A stretch of DNA of 8,648 nt from Ruminococcaceae bacterium UBA5396 (GTDB taxonomy: Bacteria > Bacillota > Clostridia > Oscillospirales > Acutalibacteraceae). Position 1 is the first letter of the stretch; every line of letters starts with the position of its first letter. Shown here piece by piece: positions 1 to 6,893 of the stretch. The notes beneath the pieces were generated by a model. The model did no database searches and was not told the origin of the DNA. It was given only the letters and a program-made list of their open reading frames with translations. Position numbers and translations under genes: made by a program. The DNA is taken from positions 1,840 through 10,487 of the forward strand of contig DHOG01000171.1 in NCBI GenBank assembly GCA_002410715.1, read 5' to 3'.

Positions 1-1
1 T

Positions 2-418
2 AACCTGTTCCGCGAGAGCGGCGTGGTGGATCGAATTTCAAAGACCGCACAAAATGAGTTGATGAATATTATTACAATCATGCTTGGCATAACGGTTGGC
101 GCTACCGCAAACGCGGCGGCATTCCTCCAGCCAAAAACATTGTTGATTATTTGCCTCGGTCTTTTGGCGTTCAGCTTTGGAACTGCGAGCGGTGTTTTGT
201 TCGGCAAGGCTATGTATGCGGTAACCGGCGGTAAGGTGAATCCTTTAATCGGCTCGGCAGGGGTGTCAGCAGTGCCAATGGCGGCACGTGTATCGCAAAA
301 AGTCGGGCAGCAGGAAAACCCCGGCAACTTCCTTCTTATGCATGCCATGGGGCCAAATGTAGCGGGTGTTATCGGTTCGGCGGTTGCGGCAGGTGTTTTG
401 TTAACATTGTTCGGTTAA
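2..418 (+). CDS. Sodium ion-translocating decarboxylase, beta subunit (3' part only)
   Basis: This is the C-terminal 138 residues of the integral membrane beta subunit of a biotin-dependent Na+-pumping decarboxylase (oxaloacetate, methylmalonyl-CoA or glutaconyl-CoA decarboxylase family). In this family the subunit decarboxylates carboxybiotin and couples this to Na+ export across the cytoplasmic membrane. The reading frame is open to the left edge, so the true start lies outside the window; the GTG at 23 is only an internal codon. Family hallmarks are the opening NLFRESGVV, the [15 protein letters not shown] segment with its conserved Gly-Ser and Asn-Pro-Leu-Ile-Gly context, and [15 protein letters not shown] near the C-terminus, with hydrophobic helices between. 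The protein ends shortly after the last helix, as usual. A terminator follows within 10 bases, so this is probably the last gene of its operon. Substrate specificity cannot be told from the beta subunit alone, so no symbol is given. Confidence 0.93.
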   Translation, partial: NLFRESGVVDRISKTAQNELMNIITIMLGITVGATANAAAFLQPKTLLIICLGLLAFSFGTASGVLFGKAMYAVTGGKVNPLIGSAGVSAVPMAARVSQKVGQQENPGNFLLMHAMGPNVAGVIGSAVAAGVLLTLFG

Positions 419-427
419 TAAATTCAG

Positions 428-459
428 GGGAAGGGCAGCTATCTGCACCTTCCCTTTTT
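428..459 (+). terminator. Rho-independent terminator after the decarboxylase gene
   Basis: An 11 bp stem pairs 428-438 with 443-454, with one bulged A at 447 and a CTAT loop, and is followed at once by five T residues. It begins 10 bases after the stop codon and would end the decarboxylase operon. Confidence 0.93.
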
Positions 460-595
460 ATAGGCGAACCCATTAGCGTAGCTATGCAAACAGATCCTTC
501 GCTCATGCTGCGGGCACCTATTGTTCTATCTCTGCAAGTTTTGCAGCTGCTTTTCAAGACGCTGCATTCTGTCTATGGCGCAGAGGTGGCTGAAA

Positions 596-604
596 TGCTA
601 TAAT
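596..604 (+). promoter_or_regulatory. Extended -10 promoter upstream of the helicase gene
   Basis: A perfect TATAAT lies at 599-604, preceded by TGC at 596-598, which makes an extended -10 element. The hexamer 17 bases upstream (576-581, TGGCGC) is a poor -35, which extended -10 promoters tolerate. Transcription would start near 611, giving a leader of about 45 bases before the helicase ATG. Confidence 0.6.
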
Positions 605-656
605 ACATTAGTATGCTTTAACTTTATCTGATTAGGGACTGGAGAAGTGGAATTTA

Positions 657-3140
657 ATGCGGGATAACCCGAACGTTGCAAATGAATTTATAAATCTTAG
701 AAAGCAGCTTATTGAACGTGATTTTTTAAAAATGAATGATAAGCAGCGGGAAGCTGTTTTTTGCACACAGGGGCCTCTTTTGATTTTGGCCGGAGCCGGA
801 AGCGGAAAGACGACAGTGCTGGTCAACCGCATTGCAAATATGGTTAAATATGGGCAAGCATATGAAAGCAGACAAACCCCTGCCCAAATCAGCCAAGAAG
901 ATATCGCAGTTATACGTGCGGCAGTGTCAGGGACGGCTTCACCGGATGAGCTGGCTCGAGCTGAGATGCTGTGCGCGGTAGATCCATGTCCACCATGGAG
1001 AATCCTCGCCATAACATTCACCAACAAGGCGGCGGGTGAGCTGAAAGAACGGCTATCCCGAATGCTCGGCGAAGTGGATGGCAGCCGAATACAGGCCAGT
1101 ACGTTCCACTCATTTTGTGCGAGAATACTCCGACGGGACGGAGAGAGACTGGGATATTCCAACCATTTCACAATATACGACACAGATGACAGCAGGCGTC
1201 TGATGAAGGCCTGTATGCGGACGCTAAACATAGATGAGAAAACACTCGGACATAAAACAATTTTGGGTGAAATTAGCCGAGCAAAGGATTCCCTTTTGAA
1301 TCCGGATGAATATATGGCACAGGTGGGAGGAGATTTCCGTCGTAAGCAGATTGCCAACGCTTATTCGATGTATCAGCGAAGGTTGATGGAAGCTGACGCA
1401 ATGGATTTTGATGACCTGCTTTCCCAGACGGTTAGATTGTTTCAAGAGGCGCCTGATGTTCTTGCCATGTATCAAAAACGTTTCCGTTATCTTATGGTGG
1501 ACGAATATCAGGATACAAACCATGCACAGTATAAATTCGTATCAATGCTGGCGGCGGAGTCCGGTAATCTCTGTGTTGTCGGTGACGACGATCAAAGCAT
1601 CTATAAGTTTCGTGGCGCAACCATTGAAAACATCCTAAGCTTTGAGCATCAATTTCAAGGCTGCCGTGTGATTTGGCTTGAACAGAATTATCGTTCCACC
1701 CAAACTATATTGAATGCTGCAAATGCAGTCATATCCAAAAATGAAAACCGAAAAGAAAAAACACTTTGGACTCAAAACCCAGAAGGCGAAAAGTTGGAAT
1801 TGTATAGACTGGAAAATGAGACTGCTGAAAGCAGATTTATTGCAGACACCATTCAAGATGGGGTTGCGGGTGGCAGAAAATACAGTGATTTCGCGGTATT
1901 GTATCGCGCAAACGCACAGGCAAACGCCATAGAACGCGCTCTGGTAAAAAGCAGCATCCCTTATCGCATTATCGGTGGACATCGTTTTTTTGATACCAAG
2001 GAAGTACGTGACGCCATGGCATACCTTAAGGTGATTAATAACCCAAATGACAGCGTATCGCTTCGCCGTATCATTAACGAGCCTAAGCGTGGAATCGGTG
2101 ATACGACAATGGAACATGCATCCAGAATTGCCGAAGGGCTTGGCATTCCTTTGTATGAAGTGCTGTGCAATGCCGACAATTATTCTGACATCAATCGTGC
2201 GGCGAATCGGCTTAAGCTGTTTACGGATATGATTGAACGTCTTAGGGAAATGAATGACGATCCCGAAGCTTCGATTCATCTGCTGTATACCACCATGCTT
2301 GAGACAACTGGTTATTTATCAATGTGGGAGCAAGCGGGAGAAAGTGAAGCTGCCAGAGTCGAGAACCTCAACGAATTGGCATCATCAATTATTGATTATG
2401 AAAATAACAGTCCTGATGATTTCCCCGAACTTGCAGGATTTTTAGAAGAAGCTGCGCTGATGACCGATGTTGATAATTATGATGCCGATACAGATACTGT
2501 TATACTTATGACAATGCATGCTGCCAAAGGGCTTGAGTTTCCCGTTGTGTTTCTACCCGGATTTGAAGACGGGATATTTCCCGGTATTCAGACGTTGTAT
2601 AATCCCGAAGATATGGAAGAGGATCGCCGGCTTTGCTACGTTGCGATTACTCGCACAAGGGAAAAGCTGTACATACTGAACGCCGAAAGTCGTATGCTGT
2701 ACGGTTCAACCACCCGAAACAGACCATCAAGGTTTTTGCTGGATATTCCCGATTGCCTAATCGACCGACATGAAAAGCAGATACAGACATATTCGTTTAA
2801 ATCATTTGCTTCAAATGGCTACTTAACGGGAAATCAGGCTGATTATGCAAGCAGAGAAAGGTTCCTGAAAACATTTGACAGACGAGATATCGCAGGCGGC
2901 GGAATCTCTGCATCCGGGTTTGAGGATGGAGAGATTCGAAGGCGTTCAGGTTCCGCGAAATCTGCGCCAGCCTCAGGCTGGAAACCGGGTGACCTGGTCA
3001 GTCATAAGGTGTTCGGCAAAGGAGAGGTAATATCAGCAACACCCATGGGCAACGATATTTTGCTTGAGATTCGATTCGCAAAGGTTGGAATCAAAAAAAT
3101 TATGTCCAATTTCGCGCGGCTTGTGCCGGCTTCAAATTGA
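657..3140 (+). CDS. ATP-dependent DNA helicase, UvrD/PcrA type (superfamily 1A)
   Basis: This is an 827-residue cytoplasmic 3'-5' DNA helicase of the UvrD/PcrA/Rep family, expected to unwind DNA in nucleotide excision repair and at stalled forks. All SF1A motifs are visible in order: Q-motif region around Q30; Walker A GAGSGKTT with K51; Ia (AITFTNKAAGELKERL) at 118-133; TFHSF at 149-153; Walker B VDEYQD at 281-286; motif III VVGDDDQSIYKFRGA at 307-321; motif IV LEQNYRST at 341-348; motif V MHAAKGLEF at 620-628; motif VI YVAITRTRE at 661-669. A C-terminal basic Tudor-like module typical of PcrA occupies about 774-825. It is longer than the usual ~730 residues because of an N-terminal extension of about 25 residues, an insertion at about 68-113 between Walker A and motif Ia, and a variable linker at about 695-770. 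The start at 657 has GGAG at 641-644, a rather long 12-base spacing. A start at 732 would fit shorter homologues, but the upstream residues look like the conserved clostridial extension. It is transcribed from its own promoter. PcrA versus a UvrD paralogue cannot be settled, so no symbol is given. Confidence 0.96.
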   Translation: MRDNPNVANEFINLRKQLIERDFLKMNDKQREAVFCTQGPLLILAGAGSGKTTVLVNRIANMVKYGQAYESRQTPAQISQEDIAVIRAAVSGTASPDELARAEMLCAVDPCPPWRILAITFTNKAAGELKERLSRMLGEVDGSRIQASTFHSFCARILRRDGERLGYSNHFTIYDTDDSRRLMKACMRTLNIDEKTLGHKTILGEISRAKDSLLNPDEYMAQVGGDFRRKQIANAYSMYQRRLMEADAMDFDDLLSQTVRLFQEAPDVLAMYQKRFRYLMVDEYQDTNHAQYKFVSMLAAESGNLCVVGDDDQSIYKFRGATIENILSFEHQFQGCRVIWLEQNYRSTQTILNAANAVISKNENRKEKTLWTQNPEGEKLELYRLENETAESRFIADTIQDGVAGGRKYSDFAVLYRANAQANAIERALVKSSIPYRIIGGHRFFDTKEVRDAMAYLKVINNPNDSVSLRRIINEPKRGIGDTTMEHASRIAEGLGIPLYEVLCNADNYSDINRAANRLKLFTDMIERLREMNDDPEASIHLLYTTMLETTGYLSMWEQAGESEAARVENLNELASSIIDYENNSPDDFPELAGFLEEAALMTDVDNYDADTDTVILMTMHAAKGLEFPVVFLPGFEDGIFPGIQTLYNPEDMEEDRRLCYVAITRTREKLYILNAESRMLYGSTTRNRPSRFLLDIPDCLIDRHEKQIQTYSFKSFASNGYLTGNQADYASRERFLKTFDRRDIAGGGISASGFEDGEIRRRSGSAKSAPASGWKPGDLVSHKVFGKGEVISATPMGNDILLEIRFAKVGIKKIMSNFARLVPASN

Positions 3141-3152
3141 GAAATACAGAAT

Positions 3153-3182
3153 TTGATTATTATCGCAGTTTTTCCTTATATT
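3153..3182 (+). promoter_or_regulatory. Possible promoter for the Cys-rich gene
   Basis: TTGATT at 3153-3158 and TATATT at 3177-3182, 18 bases apart, could form a sigma-A-type promoter. The -10 lies inside a perfect 14-base AT palindrome (3176-3189). The region is AT-rich, so chance matches are easy. A competing sporulation-type promoter further downstream is described in the findings. Confidence 0.3.
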
Positions 3183-3257
3183 AATATAAATCAATCACAC
3201 AACTTCCTCCTTATCATAAAATGTAATGAAGTTAACCATACTCCATTATCATTTTAC

Positions 3258-3263
3258 GGGAGG
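3258..3263 (+). promoter_or_regulatory. Ribosome binding site that fixes the Cys-rich protein start
   Basis: GGGAGG lies 7 bases before the ATG at 3271. The in-frame ATG at 3226, 15 codons upstream, has no such site, and its extra residues would be encoded across this ribosome binding site. The start at 3271 is therefore preferred. Confidence 0.85.
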
Positions 3264-3270
3264 ATTATTT

Positions 3271-4092
3271 ATGCCTGATAAAAAATTCATGCATGACAGC
3301 GGCTGCAAAGAAGCCGTCTGTATTGATGCGGGTCGTGTATATGATTCATGTTCGGATAAAGACTGTCTCGAAGATCTCAGGGTTTACTTTACCGAACGTG
3401 AACAAATGGTTGTTGACCGCGCCATCAGTGTACGTGCAAAGAGTGCCTGTGTCATCACGACATACATTGATATCGAACCGCTTCCCTTCAATCGCGGCTA
3501 TTACTCCTGTGACCTAACCTTCTTCTTCAACGTTGAAATTGAAGCCATCACCGGACGTAATTGCCCGCCGGCAAATCTCTGCGGAATCTGTGTGTTCCGT
3601 AAACGTGTTATTCTTTTTGGCAGTGAAGGAAATGTGAAAATCTTCAGTAGCGAGTTCCGTGAGGATCGCGATGACCCGCAGCAGCCAATTTCGCGCAATC
3701 TGCCCATATGCAAAGTACAGGTAGCCGAACCAATTATTCTAGCGGCTTGTGTTGTTGACCCATGTGACCGTCGTAATTGCAAATGTGACTGTGACTGCGG
3801 CTGCAACTCAATTCCTGAGGGTATAGCAAACAGTTATGGTGGCTGCTTTGTCGACCCCGCAGACAGTAAAGCGGTTTATGTTACGCTCGGCATTTTTACC
3901 ATTGTTCAGTTGATTCGTGATGTACAGATGCTGGTTCCTGTATACGATTTCTGTGTACCGACCAAGGACTGCTCGGTATCTTCCGGCGATGAGCCGTGTG
4001 ATCTATTCCGAAAGATGCTGTTCCCGGTAGATGAGTTCTTTCCACCCAATCAACAGCATGATAGGGGCAACTGCGGTTGCGACAGGAAATAG
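3271..4092 (+). CDS. Cysteine-rich conserved protein of unknown function (possibly spore-associated)
   Basis: The product is 273 residues with 23 cysteines. I know this type of sequence only as a conserved hypothetical protein of Clostridia and cannot assign a biochemical function. The N-terminal part carries VCIDAGRVYDSC and DCLEDLRVYFTE (about 16-42), then a beta-rich stretch with IDIEPLPFNRGYYSCDLTFFF (about 66-86). VILFGSEGNVKIFSS (about 113-127) and a further beta-rich part follow. A CxxxxCxCxCxCxC cluster is at 165-178, a further C-rich part runs to about 243, and the C-terminus ends in CGCDR. There is no signal peptide, transmembrane helix or sortase motif. The beta-rich part resembles, by eye only, the SPOCS/DUF3794-like domains of clostridial spore proteins, and Cys-rich composition is common in coat and exosporium proteins, so a structural role in the spore is an inference. 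Paired cysteines could alternatively bind metal. It stands alone, with 130 bases before it and a hairpin after it. Confidence 0.85.
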   Translation: MPDKKFMHDSGCKEAVCIDAGRVYDSCSDKDCLEDLRVYFTEREQMVVDRAISVRAKSACVITTYIDIEPLPFNRGYYSCDLTFFFNVEIEAITGRNCPPANLCGICVFRKRVILFGSEGNVKIFSSEFREDRDDPQQPISRNLPICKVQVAEPIILAACVVDPCDRRNCKCDCDCGCNSIPEGIANSYGGCFVDPADSKAVYVTLGIFTIVQLIRDVQMLVPVYDFCVPTKDCSVSSGDEPCDLFRKMLFPVDEFFPPNQQHDRGNCGCDRK

Positions 4093-4130
4093 AAAACAAC
4101 CTACATAAGCCCATACGGGAACAATTAATT

Positions 4131-4163
4131 GCCGGTGCTGATCTGTTTATGATCGGCACCGGC
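4131..4163 (+). terminator. Long hairpin, probable terminator of the Cys-rich gene
   Basis: A 13 bp stem (4131-4143 with 4151-4163, one G-T wobble) closes a 7-base loop, 38 bases after the stop codon. The stem is strong and GC-rich, but the following bases (ATTGGCTTTG) are a poor U-tract. It may be a weak terminator or an mRNA 3'-end stabiliser. From 4164 to the promoters below I see no gene. Confidence 0.55.
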
Positions 4164-4253
4164 ATTGGCTTTGTAAAATGTTTAAAGATAAAAACTGCAG
4201 ATAATATATGTTGAACTGAACAGTAAAAATGATAAATTACTAATTATAATCCA

Positions 4254-4282
4254 TTGATATAACAATGAAACTGTGATAGAAT
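4254..4282 (+). promoter_or_regulatory. Upstream promoter (P1) of the glycerol-phosphate operon
   Basis: TTGATA at 4254-4259 and TAGAAT at 4277-4282 are exactly 17 bases apart, and TGA at 4274-4276 supplies an extended -10. This is a strong match to a housekeeping sigma-A promoter. Transcription would begin near 4289, about 130 bases before the first gene. Confidence 0.65.
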
Positions 4283-4327
4283 GTTACAAGTGGTTTTATG
4301 TATATCTGTGCTAAACATTAGATTATC

Positions 4328-4356
4328 TTGTATAAAGGTATGTAATATTATATAAT
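4328..4356 (+). promoter_or_regulatory. Downstream promoter (P2) of the glycerol-phosphate operon
   Basis: TTGTAT at 4328-4333 and a perfect TATAAT at 4351-4356 are 17 bases apart. Transcription would start near 4363, leaving a leader of about 57 bases that contains the palindrome at 4387-4396 and the AAAGGAG ribosome binding site at 4407-4413. Confidence 0.65.
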
Positions 4357-4419
4357 TTATACGACTGCTTAGCGATTGGACAAGTTTTTGTACAAACTGG
4401 GTGGTTAAAGGAGTCATGT

Positions 4420-5547
4420 ATGGCTTTTTTTGTTTTCTTATATAAGCTGCACCTTAAAATTCTGTATTTTTTTCTAAAACTTTTTCCGGTGAATCACAAC
4501 AAGGTTGTTTTTTTAAGCAGAAATCATGATACTCCATCACTTGATTTCCGTATGCTTGAGAACGAATTGAAATCTAAATACAAGAATATTCAAATTGTCT
4601 TTCTTACAAAAAGAATTAACAAAAGCGTATCGCAGTTGATTTGCTATTATTTCCATACTCTTCTTCAGACTTATCATATAGCGACCACCAATGTCTGCGT
4701 ACTTGATTCTTACATAATTCCTATCAGCATATTAAAACACAGAGAAAGCCTGAGTGTGATTCAGTTATGGCACGCAATGGGGGCTATTAAAAAATTTGGA
4801 TACCAGACCCTTGACAAGCGGTATGGTCGGCGGGCGAAGTTATCTCTAATGATGCATATGCATGAAAATTATGACTATGTTGTTTCAGGGTCAGATGCAA
4901 TGATTCCATTTTATACAGAGGCATTTCATGTTTCTTCACAGCGTTTCCTTCCAATTGGGTTACCCAGGATTGATTATATTGTCAGCCGCCAAAAAAGCAT
5001 TCGAAGAAGTGTGTGTAAAAAGTATCCGCATTTGAAGGACAAGCCGGTTATTCTTTATGTGCCGACCTTTCGATTAGAGCCTGACGACGGCATTGAAAGG
5101 CTGGTTAATCAAATTGACTTCAGTCGATATTCATTAATTATAAAGAAGCATCCGAACGACCAAAGGGAATGTAATGATGATCGGATTACATTCATTGGCA
5201 ACGTATCGTCACTGTCTCTTCTGACAGTTGCAGACTATATCATTACGGATTATTCTGCTATCTCCATTGAAGCGTCGGCACTTGAAAAACGTCTCTATTT
5301 TTATGTATATGACTATGATAAATATTGTGCATCCAATGGATTGAATATCGATTTATATGAACAAATGCCGGGTTGTGTTTTTAAAGATGCTGCAGAGCTT
5401 ATACAGGATATTCAACATAACAATTATAATTTTGAAGCCATACGGGCATTTAAAAGGAAATATGTTGCGAATAATGGTGACACTACACAGAAAATCAGTA
5501 ATCTAATTGCGGAACTCGCCGGTTTCCGGCATTTAGATACCAAATAA
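4420..5547 (+). CDS. CDP-glycerol glycerophosphotransferase family protein (first copy)
   Basis: A 375-residue member of the TagB/TagF-type family (Glyphos_transf), which transfers glycerol phosphate from CDP-glycerol to a membrane-linked acceptor at the inner face of the cytoplasmic membrane. Visible motifs: QLWHAMGAIKKFG around H118; IGLPRIDY at 179-186; ILYVPTFR at 211-218; KKHP with H244; ITDYSAISIE at 275-284; LYFYVYDYDKY at 292-302. The two histidines correspond to the two that are essential in characterised TagF enzymes. The hydrophobic, basic N-terminus (residues 1-24) may lie on the membrane. The length matches single-domain transferases. The start is set by AAAGGAG at 4407-4413, 6 bases upstream; a nearby ATG at 4416 is in another frame. 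It opens a three-gene operon with a second transferase 21 bases downstream. WHAMG instead of WHGTP and GLPRID instead of GYPRND place it in a different branch from its neighbour. Whether it primes or extends a chain cannot be told. Confidence 0.92.
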   Translation: MAFFVFLYKLHLKILYFFLKLFPVNHNKVVFLSRNHDTPSLDFRMLENELKSKYKNIQIVFLTKRINKSVSQLICYYFHTLLQTYHIATTNVCVLDSYIIPISILKHRESLSVIQLWHAMGAIKKFGYQTLDKRYGRRAKLSLMMHMHENYDYVVSGSDAMIPFYTEAFHVSSQRFLPIGLPRIDYIVSRQKSIRRSVCKKYPHLKDKPVILYVPTFRLEPDDGIERLVNQIDFSRYSLIIKKHPNDQRECNDDRITFIGNVSSLSLLTVADYIITDYSAISIEASALEKRLYFYVYDYDKYCASNGLNIDLYEQMPGCVFKDAAELIQDIQHNNYNFEAIRAFKRKYVANNGDTTQKISNLIAELAGFRHLDTK

Positions 5548-5554
5548 AAACATT

Positions 5555-5561
5555 GTGGTGG
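5555..5561 (+). promoter_or_regulatory. Weak ribosome binding site before a GTG start
   Basis: GTGGTGG lies 7 bases before the GTG at 5569. It is an imperfect Shine-Dalgarno sequence, but no better start is present: the next in-frame ATG (5596) has no purine-rich site. The 21-base gap to the previous stop suggests translational coupling. Confidence 0.5.
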
Positions 5562-5568
5562 CAAAAAG

Positions 5569-6879
5569 GTGAAATATATTATAATAATTCTAAAAATGTT
5601 GGCACAAAAGAATATAACCTTTCGGCGCATTGTACGCCGACTGATTTATATCATAAAAAGTGCCTATTATTTATTTTTTTATTATCTTAATAAAACCCAG
5701 CCCAACTTGGTATTGTTCGAAGCATATATGGGACGTTCGTATGCATGCAGTCCAAAAGCACTGTATGAGGCGATGCAGAGAGATAAGAGCTATCAATCTT
5801 TTCATTTTGTCTGGGCATTTTTTGACTGCGACAAGTATGAGTTTTTGAAGGAAAATAAAAATACCAGCCTGGTTAAATACGGATCGAAAGAGTATTATAT
5901 CACCTATTCACAAGCAAAATATTGGATAAGCAATTCCCGGATACCAGAGCAAATCCGAAGAAGGAGGGATCAAATTTATATTCAAACTTGGCACGGTACT
6001 CCCCTCAAGCGGTTAGGCTTTGATGTTGAGGTAGAGGGCGGTAATGCCATGAACACCCTTAAGGAATTGCAAAATAAGTATACGGCTGATGCAAGACGCT
6101 ATTCATATATGCTTTCGCCATCCGCTTTTTGTACCCAAAGGTTTATTTCCGCTTTTAATCTGGATGAATTACACCAAGAAAATATTATACTTGAAAAAGG
6201 ATATCCCAGAAATGATGCTCTATTTCGCTATACCGAGCAGGATTGTCGGCGGATTAAAGCAACTCTAGGGCTGTCGGATGATAAAAAGATTATTCTGTAT
6301 GCTCCTACATGGAGAGACAATCAGCATGAAGCCGGATTAGGTTACACATATTCAGTCGGTGTAGATTTTGATTTTCTGCGCAGGGAATTAGGTAAGGATT
6401 ATGTTATCTTATTTCGCTCCCACTATTTTATCGCAAATAATTTTAATTTCGGAGAATATCAGGATTTTATAGTGGATGTGTCGAATTATGACGATATTAA
6501 TGATCTTTATGTTATCAGTGATATGTTAATTACCGATTATTCCAGTGTGTTTTTTGATTACGCCAATCTCAAAAAGCCAATTCTATTTTATATGTATGAT
6601 TTGGAATTCTATAAGAATAAGTTACGGGATTTCTATATTGAACTTGAAAACCTGCCGGGAAATGTGGTACAAACCGAGCAAGAGTTGGTTCGCAAAATAC
6701 ACCGGGTATCGAAACATTTTTTTATTGACGAACGGTATACTGCATTCAATCGACGGTTTAATTACCTAGATGGTCCCAATACGAGTGAAAAAGTACTGAG
6801 TGTAATTATAAATGGGGGAGATTTAGCAGACAGATGTTCGGGAAACAGCAGTATTACCGATGTGATAACGTCTAAATAA
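5569..6879 (+). CDS. CDP-glycerol glycerophosphotransferase family protein (second copy)
   Basis: A 436-residue TagB/TagF-type transferase, closer than its neighbour to the classic motif set. It carries YIQTWHGTPLKRLG at 137-150 (H142), GYPRND at 211-216, ILYAPTWRD at 242-250, LFRSHY with H285, and MLITDYSSVFFDYANLKKPILFY starting near 319. The basic, hydrophobic N-terminus (about 1-40: RRIVRRLIYIIK then a Tyr/Phe-rich stretch) suggests peripheral membrane attachment. Activity by family: repeated or single transfer of glycerol phosphate from CDP-glycerol to a polyprenyl-linked acceptor. It is longer than the first copy because of extra sequence before the WHGTP motif and a C-terminal tail of about 20 residues (after the NGG at 415-417) with no recognisable motif. 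It starts at GTG and is followed 14 bases later by the CDP-glycerol synthase gene. It could be the polymerase of the pair, but this is not decidable from sequence. Confidence 0.93.
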   Translation: MKYIIIILKMLAQKNITFRRIVRRLIYIIKSAYYLFFYYLNKTQPNLVLFEAYMGRSYACSPKALYEAMQRDKSYQSFHFVWAFFDCDKYEFLKENKNTSLVKYGSKEYYITYSQAKYWISNSRIPEQIRRRRDQIYIQTWHGTPLKRLGFDVEVEGGNAMNTLKELQNKYTADARRYSYMLSPSAFCTQRFISAFNLDELHQENIILEKGYPRNDALFRYTEQDCRRIKATLGLSDDKKIILYAPTWRDNQHEAGLGYTYSVGVDFDFLRRELGKDYVILFRSHYFIANNFNFGEYQDFIVDVSNYDDINDLYVISDMLITDYSSVFFDYANLKKPILFYMYDLEFYKNKLRDFYIELENLPGNVVQTEQELVRKIHRVSKHFFIDERYTAFNRRFNYLDGPNTSEKVLSVIINGGDLADRCSGNSSITDVITSK

Positions 6880-6893
6880 GGGGGACAAGCTGC

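Noticed and set aside
532..546. A small 6 bp hairpin with a 3-base loop, next to the GCAGCTGC palindrome, as a possible small RNA.
   Set aside because: It has no promoter or terminator of its own, and the stem is too short to support an RNA gene.
632..1357. A 241-residue open frame on the minus strand, antisense to the helicase gene.
   Set aside because: It lies opposite conserved helicase motifs, has no recognisable domain or ribosome binding site, and its composition reflects the complement of uvrD codons.
1635..2279. A 214-residue minus-strand open frame inside the helicase gene.
   Set aside because: It is a shadow of the helicase reading frame; the translated sequence has no family resemblance.
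3226..3270. An upstream in-frame ATG that would lengthen the Cys-rich protein by 15 residues.
   Set aside because: It has no ribosome binding site, while the ATG at 3271 has GGGAGG at an ideal distance.
4395..4413. The GGGTGGTTAAAGGAG stretch, which faintly recalls a T-box antiterminator sequence.
   Set aside because: There is no long structured leader, no specifier loop and no matching terminator stem, and the core sequence does not fit.
4416..4418. An ATG 7 bases nearer the first transferase's ribosome binding site than might be expected, just before the chosen start.
   Set aside because: It is in a different frame from the transferase, gives no meaningful protein, and is closer than optimal to AAAGGAG.
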